IMG/VR virus record: IMGVR_UViG_3300025071_000023
Location: 1 to 34,633 of that record
Source of the DNA: a virus
Reading direction: 5' to 3' (one strand)
Length of the DNA: 34,633 nucleotides
Every line of letters starts with the position of its first letter. Position 1 is the first letter of the stretch. The position numbers and the translations under genes are program-made. Under the pieces are notes generated by a model. The model worked only from the letters and a program-made list of their open reading frames with translations. It did no database searches and was not told the DNA's origin. Below are positions 6,189 through 12,882 of the stretch, piece by piece.

Positions 6189-6955
6189 TTAAGATTAATA
6201 AATGGTCTCAGCTATTTGAGAATGCTGACACAAGAAAGAGACAGAGACTTGGCTGGTTTTTATCCCCATCGGGCTGCGATTCTCGCGGCTACAGACGATT
6301 GATGAGGAAAGGCAAAGATGGAATAGTCGCGTTCGGGGTCTTCCAAGCACTTTGTCAGGTGATGGCGACCTACTCAAAAGAGACAAGAGCAAGCGGGGAG
6401 TTTCGTAATTCAGACGGCACTGGCATGGAGGTGGCAGACATCTGGGAGATAACCCGCATGGAAGTGGCAGATGACTGGCAGATTATTGAGACGCTAAAAG
6501 AGGTAGGCTGGATTTCGTTGATAACTCAACAATCTGCCACCTCCGTGCCACCTCCGTGCCACCTTCCTGCCACCTCTGTGCCAGATAATTCTGGGATTGT
6601 TAAAGGAGAAGGAGAAGGAGAAGGAGAAGGAAAAGGAGAAGTCTTTTGTCCACAAGTGGACGATAAACAGATTTTATCTCAATTATGGGAATTAGCTCCC
6701 AAACTATCCAGACAACGATCATCGAAGATGCAGGTTTGGGATGAATGGAAAAAAATCAAAAACCCAGATCGGCCTACTCTAGACGAGTTACTGGCCGCGA
6801 TTGAAGCTTGGAAGCAGTGTGATCACTGGACTAAAGAGGATGGAGAATACCAGCAAGGTCTTCACCTTTGGATCAAAAGAATGAGATGGCAGGACTTGCC
6901 GGAAACATCAACAAATAACACGGAAGGAGACGGAATCTATGTCGTTGAATTATGA
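6185..6955 (+). CDS. Replication initiator, lambda O/DnaD-type organisation
   Basis: I chose ATG 6185 (ATGA overlap with the nuclease stop), giving 256 residues; the in-frame ATG at 6125 would lie inside the upstream gene. The N-terminal ~115 residues form a winged-helix-like domain (WSQLFENADTRKRQRLGWF, then IWEITRMEVADDWQIIETLK). A low-complexity linker contains TSVPP repeats and GEGEGEGEGKGE. The C-terminal domain (LWELAPKLSRQRSSKMQVWD, then LHLWIKRMRWQDLPE) is the type seen at the end of phage replisome organisers. The next gene is a DnaC-like loader, matching the O-P order. The linker DNA carries the phased repeats described separately. Confidence 0.75.
   Translation: MIKINKWSQLFENADTRKRQRLGWFLSPSGCDSRGYRRLMRKGKDGIVAFGVFQALCQVMATYSKETRASGEFRNSDGTGMEVADIWEITRMEVADDWQIIETLKEVGWISLITQQSATSVPPPCHLPATSVPDNSGIVKGEGEGEGEGKGEVFCPQVDDKQILSQLWELAPKLSRQRSSKMQVWDEWKKIKNPDRPTLDELLAAIEAWKQCDHWTKEDGEYQQGLHLWIKRMRWQDLPETSTNNTEGDGIYVVEL
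6421..6583. repeat. Opposed arrays of 11-bp-phased TGCCA sites (putative origin)
   Basis: TGCCA starts at 6535, 6546, 6557, 6568 and 6579, exactly 11 bases apart, inside near-identical TGCCACCTCCG units. Upstream, its complement TGGCA starts at 6421, 6432, 6465 and 6476, all in one 11-base register, with TGGGA at the vacant 6443 position; 6426-6436 and 6459-6469 match the full unit inverted. Because 11 is not a multiple of 3, the right-hand repeats are read in three frames (SVPPPCHLPATSVP), so a repeated peptide does not explain them. Sites on one face of the helix inside an initiator gene resemble the lambda origin within O. Origin function is inferred. Confidence 0.6.
6602..6641 (+). repeat. 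40-base homopurine tract with six GGAGAA-type hexamers
   Basis: Bases 6602-6641 are all A or G. Six hexamers from 6605 to 6640 are GGAGAA except the fifth, GGAAAA. They encode alternating Gly-Glu in the initiator linker. The tract lies 20 bases after the phased TGCCA array. Strand-asymmetric purine tracts occur beside some iteron origins and can melt or form triplex; here this is inference. Slippage during replication is an alternative origin of the repeat. Confidence 0.9.
6645..6661. promoter_or_regulatory. Palindrome with DnaA-box-like core
   Basis: GTCCAC at 6648-6653 and GTGGAC at 6656-6661 form an inverted repeat around AA. The left side reads TTGTCCACA (6646-6654), one base from the DnaA box TTATCCACA. 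It directly follows the homopurine tract. It could be a site for the phage DnaA-domain-IV protein at 7505-7774 or for host DnaA. The mismatch lies at a normally conserved position, so this is tentative. Confidence 0.4.
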
Positions 6956-7508
6956 AGAAATCAATAAGTGGCTTGCTAAGTGGGGCTTTCCTGCTCGCCA
7001 CATAGCAAACTTGATGAAAATGCACGGGGACGGGCTTAGTAAAGCTTTGCAGCTGGAGGAGCGAGTGATAGGCGGTGACTGCCTACTCATCCTCTGCGGT
7101 GATCGTGGCCCAGGTAAGACTCAAATCGCTACAAAGTGGGCTGCGATGGCTGCTAAGAAGGATAAAGGTAGTCGATATTTCAAGACTCATGATCTTTTGG
7201 AGACAATCAGGCAGCAGTTCGGGGATGACAGGCAGCAAAAAGGCTCGGCTCGTGACACGCTCCAGCAGGCTAAGAAGGTCTCACTGCTCATTCTAGACGA
7301 ATGGAGCGAGCTGGCCGGCACTGATTGGGAGCAGAGGACGCTCACTAACCTTATTGACCATCGCTACGACAATCTTATGGCGACCGTGATCATCACAAAT
7401 CACAAGCCAGCCGAGGCAGCGGCAGCGGTCGGAAGATCGATCTGGTCGAGAGCCGAGGAGACCGGTGGGGTAGTGAATTGCAACTGGAAATCTTACCGAA
7501 ATAAATGA
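6939..7508 (+). CDS. DnaC-like helicase-loader ATPase
   Basis: This gene encodes 189 residues with a strong ribosome site (GGAAGGAGA, about 8 bases before ATG), and overlaps the end of the initiator gene by 17 bases. Walker A is G54DRGPGKT61, Walker B is LLILDE (116-121), and a sensor-type asparagine follows in TVIITNH (N154). Length and the WxxRTxxNLxDxRYDNxxxTxxxTNxxP-like pattern fit the DnaC/IstB AAA+ family. The N-terminal ~45 residues are shorter than in E. coli DnaC. It would load the host replicative helicase at the phage origin. The proline in GPGKT is uncommon in Walker A motifs but keeps the GKT core. Confidence 0.85.
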   Translation: MSLNYEEINKWLAKWGFPARHIANLMKMHGDGLSKALQLEERVIGGDCLLILCGDRGPGKTQIATKWAAMAAKKDKGSRYFKTHDLLETIRQQFGDDRQQKGSARDTLQQAKKVSLLILDEWSELAGTDWEQRTLTNLIDHRYDNLMATVIITNHKPAEAAAAVGRSIWSRAEETGGVVNCNWKSYRNK

Positions 7509-7774
7509 GCGATCAAGAGAACATCGATACCGCGACAGCTATTATTCATTGTATCTGCGATAAATACAGCTTGACTAGTAAAGAAATCTTAAGCAATACC
7601 AGAACTGACAGAATAGCACACCCAAGAATGATGGCGATGGCTTTGATACGACGGCACACAACATTCTCAACACCGAAGATAGCAGAGATTTTCAGAAAAA
7701 GAGACCACGGGACCGTCCTCCATGCCACTAAAAGGTTTGGACATATTAAAATTAATGAACTGACTCATGCCTAG
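7505..7774 (+). CDS. Stand-alone DnaA domain IV protein
   Basis: This gene encodes 89 residues. It matches the C-terminal DNA-binding domain of DnaA: HPRMMAMALIRRHTTFSTPK, then IAEIFRKRDHGTVLHATKRF. The DnaA signature (helix-turn-helix with RDHxTVxHA) sits at about residues 63-77. The AAA+ ATPase and helicase-binding domains of full DnaA are absent, so it cannot form an ATP-driven filament alone; the ATPase could come from the adjacent DnaC-like protein, whose stop it overlaps by 4 bases. It probably recognises DnaA-box-like DNA, perhaps at the origin candidate near 6646. It could instead be a decoy that titrates host boxes. Confidence 0.85.
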   Translation: MSDQENIDTATAIIHCICDKYSLTSKEILSNTRTDRIAHPRMMAMALIRRHTTFSTPKIAEIFRKRDHGTVLHATKRFGHIKINELTHA

Positions 7775-8834
7775 ACCAAGATTAACTGAAGATGAGATGC
7801 AGGTGTTAAAACGCCTGAGATCCGGCGGCGCAATGACAGCTCTCATGGAGGAGTGCAATGAGGCCGGCATATCGCCAAGCTCGGTTAAGCATTTCTGGTA
7901 TAAATCAAAGAGGATTAGCCTTTTCTCCAAATCTGAGAACCTTAGCCTAGACGAGCTGTTTGAGCCGGTGCTGGCCGATCTCAGAAAATACTCGCCAAAG
8001 TTTAAAGCGTTAAAACGCAAGAAAATCAAAGATCCACACTGCTTGATACTTGATCCATCGGACATCCACGTTGGTAAGCTAGCTGTTGAGGAGGAGACGG
8101 GCAGCAACTATAACGTGAAGGAGGCCGTAGCTTGCGTAGATCGCGGGATCGATGACCTGCTACGAATGTCCCAAGGCTGGGAGATTGACCAGGTTTACAT
8201 GGTGATCGGGAACGATTGCTTACATATCGACAGCCAGCGCCCAGTCACGACAGCCGGAACGCCTCAAGACATGGATGGTCTGTGGTGGCAGTCGTTTATC
8301 CAGTGTAAGGACTTGATGGTCAGGGCGATTGAGAGGCTGCTGCCTTACGCTAATGTCACGGTAATTCATTGCCCCAGTAATCACGATTACGTCGCGGGTT
8401 GGATGCTCGCTCAAACGCTTAAAGCATACTTTCGCAAAAGCAAAAACGTCACATTTGATATTTCGGTCAATCATCGTAAATACGTCAGATTCGGATCAAA
8501 TATGCTCGGATTTAGCCACGGGGATGGAGCGAAACTGGCAGATACGCCATTGCTCATGGCCCAAGAAGAGCCAGAGATGTGGGCCGCGACTAAGCACCGC
8601 ACTATTTATTTGCATCACCTGCATCACCGATCTGTAACTAAATGGCCCGGACCATGGCAGAGTGCCAAAGATTACATAGGAGTCACTGCCGAACATATTA
8701 GATCGCCATCCGGCACTGACTCGTGGCATCACAAGAAAGGATACGTGGGAGTCCCAAGGTGCGTTGAAGCCTTTATTCATCACAATTCTGATGGACAAGT
8801 TGCGCGATTAACTCATCATATTAAGAATGGATAG
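7767..8834 (+). CDS. Metallophosphoesterase with N-terminal HTH-like region
   Basis: This gene encodes 355 residues. Residues 1-50 (RLTEDEMQVLKRLRSGGAM, then ISPSSVKHFWYKSKR) look like a helix-turn-helix. The rest is a calcineurin-type phosphoesterase: D99-I-H101, G148-N-D150, N205-H206-D207, H251-G-D253 and a final histidine cluster (LHHLHH, 282-287). These would bind two metals. Related phage proteins sit in replication or recombination clusters and are usually called Mre11/SbcD-like nucleases; substrate is not shown by the sequence. No SbcC partner is seen. It overlaps both neighbours by 8 bases. Confidence 0.82.
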   Translation: MPRPRLTEDEMQVLKRLRSGGAMTALMEECNEAGISPSSVKHFWYKSKRISLFSKSENLSLDELFEPVLADLRKYSPKFKALKRKKIKDPHCLILDPSDIHVGKLAVEEETGSNYNVKEAVACVDRGIDDLLRMSQGWEIDQVYMVIGNDCLHIDSQRPVTTAGTPQDMDGLWWQSFIQCKDLMVRAIERLLPYANVTVIHCPSNHDYVAGWMLAQTLKAYFRKSKNVTFDISVNHRKYVRFGSNMLGFSHGDGAKLADTPLLMAQEEPEMWAATKHRTIYLHHLHHRSVTKWPGPWQSAKDYIGVTAEHIRSPSGTDSWHHKKGYVGVPRCVEAFIHHNSDGQVARLTHHIKNG

Positions 8835-9027
8835 AGAGACTAGGGAGGCTTATGCTTCGTTAAAGCCCTGCGTTAAATGCGACGGATACCCCCGCTTCAG
8901 ATATGACCCAGGCGCGACCTTTTCTTACTGTGTCAGAAATACTTCAGACTGCCCGTGTCTTGCGGCAGCGCCAGATTACGATCCGGCTGAATTAGCGAGA
9001 CGAATTAATAACCAAAATAAAAAATGA
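8827..9027 (+). CDS. Small cysteine-rich protein, Lar-like zinc-ribbon fold
   Basis: This gene encodes 66 residues. Cysteines at C15xxC18 and C35, C42, C44 with KPCVKCDGYPRFRY and TFSYCVRNTSDCPC suggest a zinc knuckle. The overall shape (PCxxCxxxPxxR...C, then a short helix AELARRINNQ) resembles restriction-alleviation Lar-type domains common in phages. The second pair is not a clean CxxC, so metal binding is uncertain. It overlaps neighbouring genes by 8 and 4 bases. Confidence 0.55.
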   Translation: MDRETREAYASLKPCVKCDGYPRFRYDPGATFSYCVRNTSDCPCLAAAPDYDPAELARRINNQNKK

Positions 9028-9386
9028 GCGAAAGCATGAAACTAACAGGAAGCCTCCATTTACTGGGGGATACGCAGACATTTAACTCTGGATTCACTAA
9101 GCGTGAGTTTGTGGTTAAGGTGGATGACGGGAAATTTGACCAATTCATTAAATTAGAGCTGGTTAAAGATCGGATCAAGGAGCTTGATGAAGCTAAAGTT
9201 GGTGACGAGATCACCGCGCATTTCAACATTCGTGGCCGAGAGCATGACGGGAGGTTTTTCAATAACCTTGTCGCGTGGCGTATCGAAAGCGCCTCACCTG
9301 CCACAAACGATCCTGGCGAGGCTTACAAGGCCAAGGCAGCGGCACTAGACGCCAGCGCTGCTGATGGTGACGAGATCCCGTTTTAA
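9024..9386 (+). CDS. DUF3127-like OB-fold protein, possible ssDNA-binding
   Basis: This gene encodes 120 residues; the start at 9024 gives an ATGA overlap, and a second Met lies at 9036. The pattern MKLTGSLHLL, KREFVVKVDDGKFDQFIKLE, KVGDEITAHFNIRGREHDGR and FFNNLVAWRIE matches DUF3127, a family abundant in Bacteroidetes and their phages and predicted to be OB-like. The tail is acidic (DASAADGDEIPF), as in SSB proteins, where the tip recruits partners. In this replication cluster a single-strand-binding role is reasonable but inferred. Confidence 0.75.
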   Translation: MSESMKLTGSLHLLGDTQTFNSGFTKREFVVKVDDGKFDQFIKLELVKDRIKELDEAKVGDEITAHFNIRGREHDGRFFNNLVAWRIESASPATNDPGEAYKAKAAALDASAADGDEIPF

Positions 9387-9406
9387 ATCCTAATTAGAAG
9401 AGAGAC

Positions 9407-9637
9407 ATGAGAACTTACATAATTGATTGGGGGAAAAATGCAAACGGAGCTAGGTATGCTTTAGTTCAAGCTAAATCACTAAGGCAAGCATGGTTAGATA
9501 TTGATTGCACGATTGGAGAGCCTGAAAACATTAAGCCTCTTCGTATCCCGAAGTCTTGGATGGATATTCGATATTTAGAAATCGAAAGCCCAGAAGACCC
9601 TATTGAGGGAGGTCTTATAAAAGACCTTAACTTTTAA
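9407..9637 (+). CDS. Hypothetical protein
   Basis: This gene encodes 76 residues with a purine-rich ribosome site (AGAAGAGAG) just before the ATG. The sequence (RTYIIDWGKNANGARYALVQ, AKSLRQAWLDIDCTIGEP) is a small alpha/beta type with no motif I recognise. Near its 3' end a hairpin, AGGTCTT/AAGACCT with loop ATAA, occupies 9610-9627. The next reading frame is open from 9631, overlapping its stop. Confidence 0.65.
   Translation: MRTYIIDWGKNANGARYALVQAKSLRQAWLDIDCTIGEPENIKPLRIPKSWMDIRYLEIESPEDPIEGGLIKDLNF
9610..9627 (+). other. Short perfect hairpin before nuclease gene
   Basis: AGGTCTT (9610-9616) and AAGACCT (9621-9627) pair around ATAA. It lies within the last codons of the 9407-9637 gene and 15 bases before the probable non-ATG start region of the nuclease frame. 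There is no U-tract, so it is a weak terminator at best; it could affect translation of the downstream gene. Confidence 0.4.
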
Positions 9638-9696
9638 GCGTTATAAAAGTTGAACTAAACCCTGACGAGATCGCAATCTGTCAAATTTTAGGCAGA

Positions 9697-10101
9697 ATGC
9701 GGTCTCTGATTGCTAGAAACTCAGGCGTTAAAGATGCCAAGGTTGGGACACAGGACGGCGCTAGCGCAGACGTTTTGGGTGTAATGGCAGAATACGCATT
9801 CGCGAAACGCTACAACACCTTCCCAGACCTTGGTTTAACACCTAGAAGCGGTAGCGCTGACGGTATCCTTAATGGTAAGCGGTATGATATTAAATCAACT
9901 ACCTACAAAACTGGAAGGCTACTATCTACGCTGAAAGTTAATCCTGATGTTGATATTTATATTTTAGGAATAGTCGGGGACCTGGATGTTGACTTTATCG
10001 GGTGGGCATCAAAAGAGCAGCTAGTCCGTGAAGAAAACATCATTGATTTAGGCCACGGCCAAGGATACGCGCTTACTCAAGACAAGTTAACCTGGTTTTA
10101 A
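9697..10101 (+). CDS. PD-(D/E)XK-like nuclease
   Basis: From the first ATG this is 134 residues. The active-site pattern is a glutamate in VMAEYAFAKRYN, then SGSADGILNGKRYDIKST with D and D-x-K, as in restriction-type nucleases; the C-terminus (FIGWASKEQLVREENIIDLG, HGQGYAL) is typical of this phage family. The frame is open upstream from 9631 and encodes IKVELNPDEIAICQILGR, which reads like the true N-terminal helix of the family, but only ATA (9643) or other rare codons could start it. Either a non-standard start is used, or the protein begins at 9697 without that helix. No good ribosome site precedes either. Confidence 0.72.
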   Translation: MRSLIARNSGVKDAKVGTQDGASADVLGVMAEYAFAKRYNTFPDLGLTPRSGSADGILNGKRYDIKSTTYKTGRLLSTLKVNPDVDIYILGIVGDLDVDFIGWASKEQLVREENIIDLGHGQGYALTQDKLTWF

Positions 10102-10174
10102 GTGGAAATAAAAAACTAAAAAAGTTTAAAATAGGTGTTGACGTTGGTTATCAGTGTGTCATTGTCCCCCTGAC

Positions 10175-10411
10175 ATGAGAACACTACCAATTGAAGTTGC
10201 CTTTATCGAATTAGCTAATCTAGAGAAGACCTTGGGCTACGCTAACCTCTGGGACAAAGTCTGCTATCACTCGCAGACAAAACTATGCTGGGTCACCCAC
10301 AAGACTCAAAAGGAGACAATCTTGTATCTGGACGCAGATAAATACGGCCCGATCGTTGAGACACTTAACGAGACAGGCGATCTTGAAGAGCATATGTCAG
10401 TCTCACTGTAA
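10175..10411 (+). CDS. Hypothetical protein
   Basis: This gene encodes 78 residues from ATG 10175; a GTG at 10154 would add seven residues (MCHCPPD) of poor character. It begins RTLPIEVAFIELANLEKTLG and contains VCYHSQTKLCWVTHKTQKET. No domain is recognised. The 73 bases upstream hold an A-rich stretch and TTGACG at 10138-10143 without a convincing -10. Confidence 0.55.
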   Translation: MRTLPIEVAFIELANLEKTLGYANLWDKVCYHSQTKLCWVTHKTQKETILYLDADKYGPIVETLNETGDLEEHMSVSL

Positions 10412-10432
10412 CCTTTAACAGACACATATATT

Positions 10433-10732
10433 ATGAATTACGCTCAACAAGCACACAAGCCAGAATGGTATAAGGTCGATGATACCAAATTATACCACGC
10501 CGCAACGTCAGGCTCATCACCGTTCAATGAATGGTATGAGTTTAACAATAGGGCCGAATCAGTCGAGTTTCTTGCGGATCACTTCCCAGATGACAAATTT
10601 TGTTGGGTAGGTGGAGAGATTTGGGACATGGAAGACCTAACTTACGATGAGGTCTCTGAAGGATTTGTTTGCCCAGCAAAGGGACAACCTGCCGACATCC
10701 AAGAAATAATCGAAGCCACAAGCAAATTTTAA
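10433..10732 (+). CDS. Hypothetical protein
   Basis: This gene encodes 99 residues, acidic and rich in aromatic residues (KPEWYKVDDTKLYHAATSGS, FNEWYEFNNRAESVEFLADH). A compact soluble domain is likely. I recognise no family or active site. It is the last sizeable early gene before the small membrane ORF and the terminator region. Confidence 0.65.
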   Translation: MNYAQQAHKPEWYKVDDTKLYHAATSGSSPFNEWYEFNNRAESVEFLADHFPDDKFCWVGGEIWDMEDLTYDEVSEGFVCPAKGQPADIQEIIEATSKF

Positions 10733-10736
10733 TAAT

Positions 10737-10817
10737 ATGAATATCCAAGAGATCATCCAGTCAGCTATTTTCGTAGCCATTTTAATCCTCATGGCTTGGG
10801 CCGGAGGACAACCTTAA
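10737..10817 (+). CDS. 26-residue membrane miniprotein
   Basis: ATG 10737 to TAA 10817 encodes MNIQEIIQSAI then FVAILILMAWAGGQP. Most of it (about residues 9-22) is one hydrophobic helix. It starts four bases after the preceding stop and ends 84 bases before the terminator. No strong ribosome site is seen, so translation would depend on coupling. Possible roles include a membrane toxin, lysis regulator or superinfection factor, all unproven. Confidence 0.45.
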   Translation: MNIQEIIQSAIFVAILILMAWAGGQP

Positions 10818-10824
10818 AAACACC

Positions 10825-10852
10825 TTGACGCTTTGTGAGAATTAGATACAAC
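10825..10852 (+). promoter_or_regulatory. Sigma70-like promoter candidate upstream of terminator
   Basis: TTGACG (10825-10830), 16 bases, then TACAAC (10847-10852). AACCTTTG at 10850-10857 also resembles the Bacteroidetes -7 box, but 22 bases from TTG. The predicted start lies about 45 bases before the terminator stem at 10902, so the transcript would be a short leader unless termination is overcome. A GCAGCA/TGCTGC hairpin is at 10857-10871. Confidence 0.4.
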
Positions 10853-10901
10853 CTTTGCAGCAGCTTGCTGCTTTGTGTTTAATTCATATTAGTGTGTAAC
10901 A

Positions 10902-10939
10902 ACCGGTCTGAGTATTTAGTTGCTCAGGCCGGTTTTTTT
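10902..10939 (+). terminator. Rho-independent terminator before the terminase genes
   Basis: ACCGGTCTGAG (10902-10912) pairs with CTCAGGCCGGT (10923-10933) with one G-U pair around a 10-base loop, followed directly by TTTTTTT (10933-10939). It separates early genes from the packaging and virion genes and would stop the early transcript on the + strand. Confidence 0.9.
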
Positions 10940-10955
10940 GTTTATATTTAAAAGC

Positions 10956-11321
10956 ATGGCAGGAGGGCGTCCAACAAAATACAAACCAGAGTTCTGCGAG
11001 ATTGCGATAGAATGCGGCAAGCAAGGGATGGGAAAGGCTGAGATCGCGTCTAAGCTAGGAGTCGTAAGGGAGACGCTATGGGATTGGGGTAACAAAAAGC
11101 CTGAGTTTTCTAACGCCCTAAAAAGAGCTTACGAGGAGGGGCTGTCTTGGTGGGAACGTAAAGGGCGTGAGGCCACGTTTGGAGGGGTTGAGGGATTTAA
11201 CTCTACCAGCTACATATTTCAGATGAAGAACCGTTTTAAGGAGGATTGGAGAGACAAACACGATCACTCTGTAGAGGTCTCCGGCGAGATTGAGATCGTT
11301 ATTGGAGGAGAGGATGAGTGA
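10956..11321 (+). CDS. terS: Terminase small subunit
   Basis: I chose ATG 10956, giving 121 residues; the upstream TTG at 10920 lies inside the terminator. GGRPTKYKPEFCEIAIECGK is the typical opening of phage small terminases, followed by a helix-turn-helix (KAEIASKLGVVRETLWDWGN) and an elongated helical region (FSNALKRAYEEGLSWWERKG). The acidic C-terminus ends GEIEIVIGGEDE. It would recognise phage DNA and regulate the large subunit two genes downstream. TATATT at 10943-10948 lies seven bases before the ATG and could be a -10 for a leaderless mRNA. Confidence 0.88.
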   Translation: MAGGRPTKYKPEFCEIAIECGKQGMGKAEIASKLGVVRETLWDWGNKKPEFSNALKRAYEEGLSWWERKGREATFGGVEGFNSTSYIFQMKNRFKEDWRDKHDHSVEVSGEIEIVIGGEDE

Positions 11322-11568
11322 GGTAACATTTGAAGAAGTTGAGAAGCTCGGACAGGTTGAGAGCTACCTAGAGGCTGAGGGCTTCCATAACATTACTTCG
11401 TTTGCTGAGATCACTGAAGGCGACAGGGTGATAGTGATGCTTGGTTCAGATACACCCAAAGAAGTAAACGTCTTCGGTATCTGCTGGAGCGCGGATCATT
11501 TTCAGAAACTTAGTGTTACAGAAATTAGAAACGATTTCATGACCGCATATGGCGACGAACAAGACTAG
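11314..11568 (+). CDS. Hypothetical protein between terminase genes
   Basis: ATG 11314 is chosen because GGAGGAG lies just upstream; a start at 11290 would add eight residues and lie deeper in terS. It encodes 84 residues, acidic, with SYLEAEGFHNITSFAEITEG and DRVIVMLGSDTPKEVNVFGI. It overlaps terS by 8 bases and terL by 20. I do not recognise it; a packaging accessory role is only suggested by position. Confidence 0.7.
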   Translation: MSEVTFEEVEKLGQVESYLEAEGFHNITSFAEITEGDRVIVMLGSDTPKEVNVFGICWSADHFQKLSVTEIRNDFMTAYGDEQD

Positions 11569-12853
11569 ATTGACACTTAAACCTCGGAACTGGGTCAGGC
11601 CATACTTGCAACGCACAGAGGACAGAGCTTGTCTGGTGGTGCATCGAAGAGGCGGCAAGAGTTTTGGATGTTTGCAGGATCTCATCCTTAAATGCCACAC
11701 CTACAAAAGGAAAGGCATGAAGTCTGCCCCTTTAAGGTATGCTTACTTCGCTCCTACTCAAGCGCAGGCCAAGAAGATTGCTTGGAGTTACCTTAAAACC
11801 TTTACGCATCAGATACCTGGCGTCATCAAGAATGAGTCAGAGCTATGGATTCGATTCCAGAACGGCTCCGAGATTGGCCTATATTCCGGTGAGGCTGTGG
11901 AGAGGTGCAGGGGACTCTACTTTGATGGTTGCATCATCGATGAGGCAGGGGATTTTAAGAGTGATGCGTGGGAAGCAGTCATTGAGCCGTGCTTGATTGA
12001 TTACAAGGGGTGGGCCACGTTCGTTGGAACTCCCAAAGGAAAAAATCTTTTCTGGAGGATATATCAGCATTCGCTCAAAGATCCAGAATGGTTCTCTCTT
12101 TGCTTGAAGGCTTCTGATAGCGGCCTGATCCCGCCTGATCAGTTAGCTAGGATGAAGGCGACAAGAGACGCTAGTGTGTTTGAGCGAGAGTTTGAATGCT
12201 CTTTCTCATCTGACATACCTGGCACGATCTACGCCAAGGAAGTAGAGGATGCGCTGAGGCTAGGTCATGTTTGCGACTTTGAGCCTAACCGTGGGCCGGT
12301 ATGGACGACCTGGGACATCGGATCGCCACAAAACACTGCTGTCATTTATTGGCAGATTGACGGCATGAGGAGAACGGTCATTGACTGCGACATATCAGCC
12401 GGAATGACGCTAGAGGACCGTGTAGGACATATGCAGGCTAAAGGATTTAGCTATGGCGGTCACCTACTGCCACATGACTCGGCAGCTAGACAGCCTAATG
12501 GTTTGACGTTCGCAGAGGAGCTAAGGAAGGCTGGCCTGTCAAACGTCCAGACAATCCCAAGGACACACGACAAGGAGCTACGCATTAACGCGACAAAGAA
12601 GGCATTCCCGAACATCTGGTTTAGAGACAAGCCAACTACGCATCTCAGGGACGCTTTAAGCCAGTTTCATTACAAGGAAGCTACCGATGGAACTGGATGG
12701 ATCACAAACAAGATCTCTCACGGCTGGGAGTCTCACCCATCTGACGCATTCTCAATGCTCGCAGAGGCAGAGCTTCACGATATGCTGACCGATCAGCAGT
12801 CACACATTAAGCGCCGGCGTAGGCCACGCATCAATGCTGGGTCTGGATACTAA
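11549..12853 (+). CDS. terL: Terminase large subunit (packaging ATPase-nuclease)
   Basis: This gene encodes 434 residues. The Walker A variant is H32RRGGKS38 with upstream LVV, Walker B is GCIIDE (127-132), and the coupling motif is FVGTPKGKN (158-166). The C-terminal RNase H-like nuclease has its acidic triad at D256 (TWDIGS), D310 (PHDSAA) and D399 (HPSDAFS). It would cut concatemeric DNA and pump it into the prohead through the portal. The start overlaps the preceding gene and lacks a ribosome site. Length is near the lower end of the family. Confidence 0.93.
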   Translation: MATNKTRLTLKPRNWVRPYLQRTEDRACLVVHRRGGKSFGCLQDLILKCHTYKRKGMKSAPLRYAYFAPTQAQAKKIAWSYLKTFTHQIPGVIKNESELWIRFQNGSEIGLYSGEAVERCRGLYFDGCIIDEAGDFKSDAWEAVIEPCLIDYKGWATFVGTPKGKNLFWRIYQHSLKDPEWFSLCLKASDSGLIPPDQLARMKATRDASVFEREFECSFSSDIPGTIYAKEVEDALRLGHVCDFEPNRGPVWTTWDIGSPQNTAVIYWQIDGMRRTVIDCDISAGMTLEDRVGHMQAKGFSYGGHLLPHDSAARQPNGLTFAEELRKAGLSNVQTIPRTHDKELRINATKKAFPNIWFRDKPTTHLRDALSQFHYKEATDGTGWITNKISHGWESHPSDAFSMLAEAELHDMLTDQQSHIKRRRRPRINAGSGY

Positions 12854-12882
12854 AGTGTCGCTTGCTTGATATTTAAAGATAG

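Noticed and set aside
9600-9645. Programmed -1 frameshift joining 9407-9637 to the nuclease frame
   Set aside because: The overlap is seven bases (9631-9637) and contains no heptameric slippery sequence that re-pairs well; AAC TTT TAA does not fit.
10857-10871. GCAGCA/TGCTGC hairpin as a terminator
   Set aside because: The loop is three bases and the following T-rich stretch is interrupted; the strong terminator 30 bases downstream is the better call.
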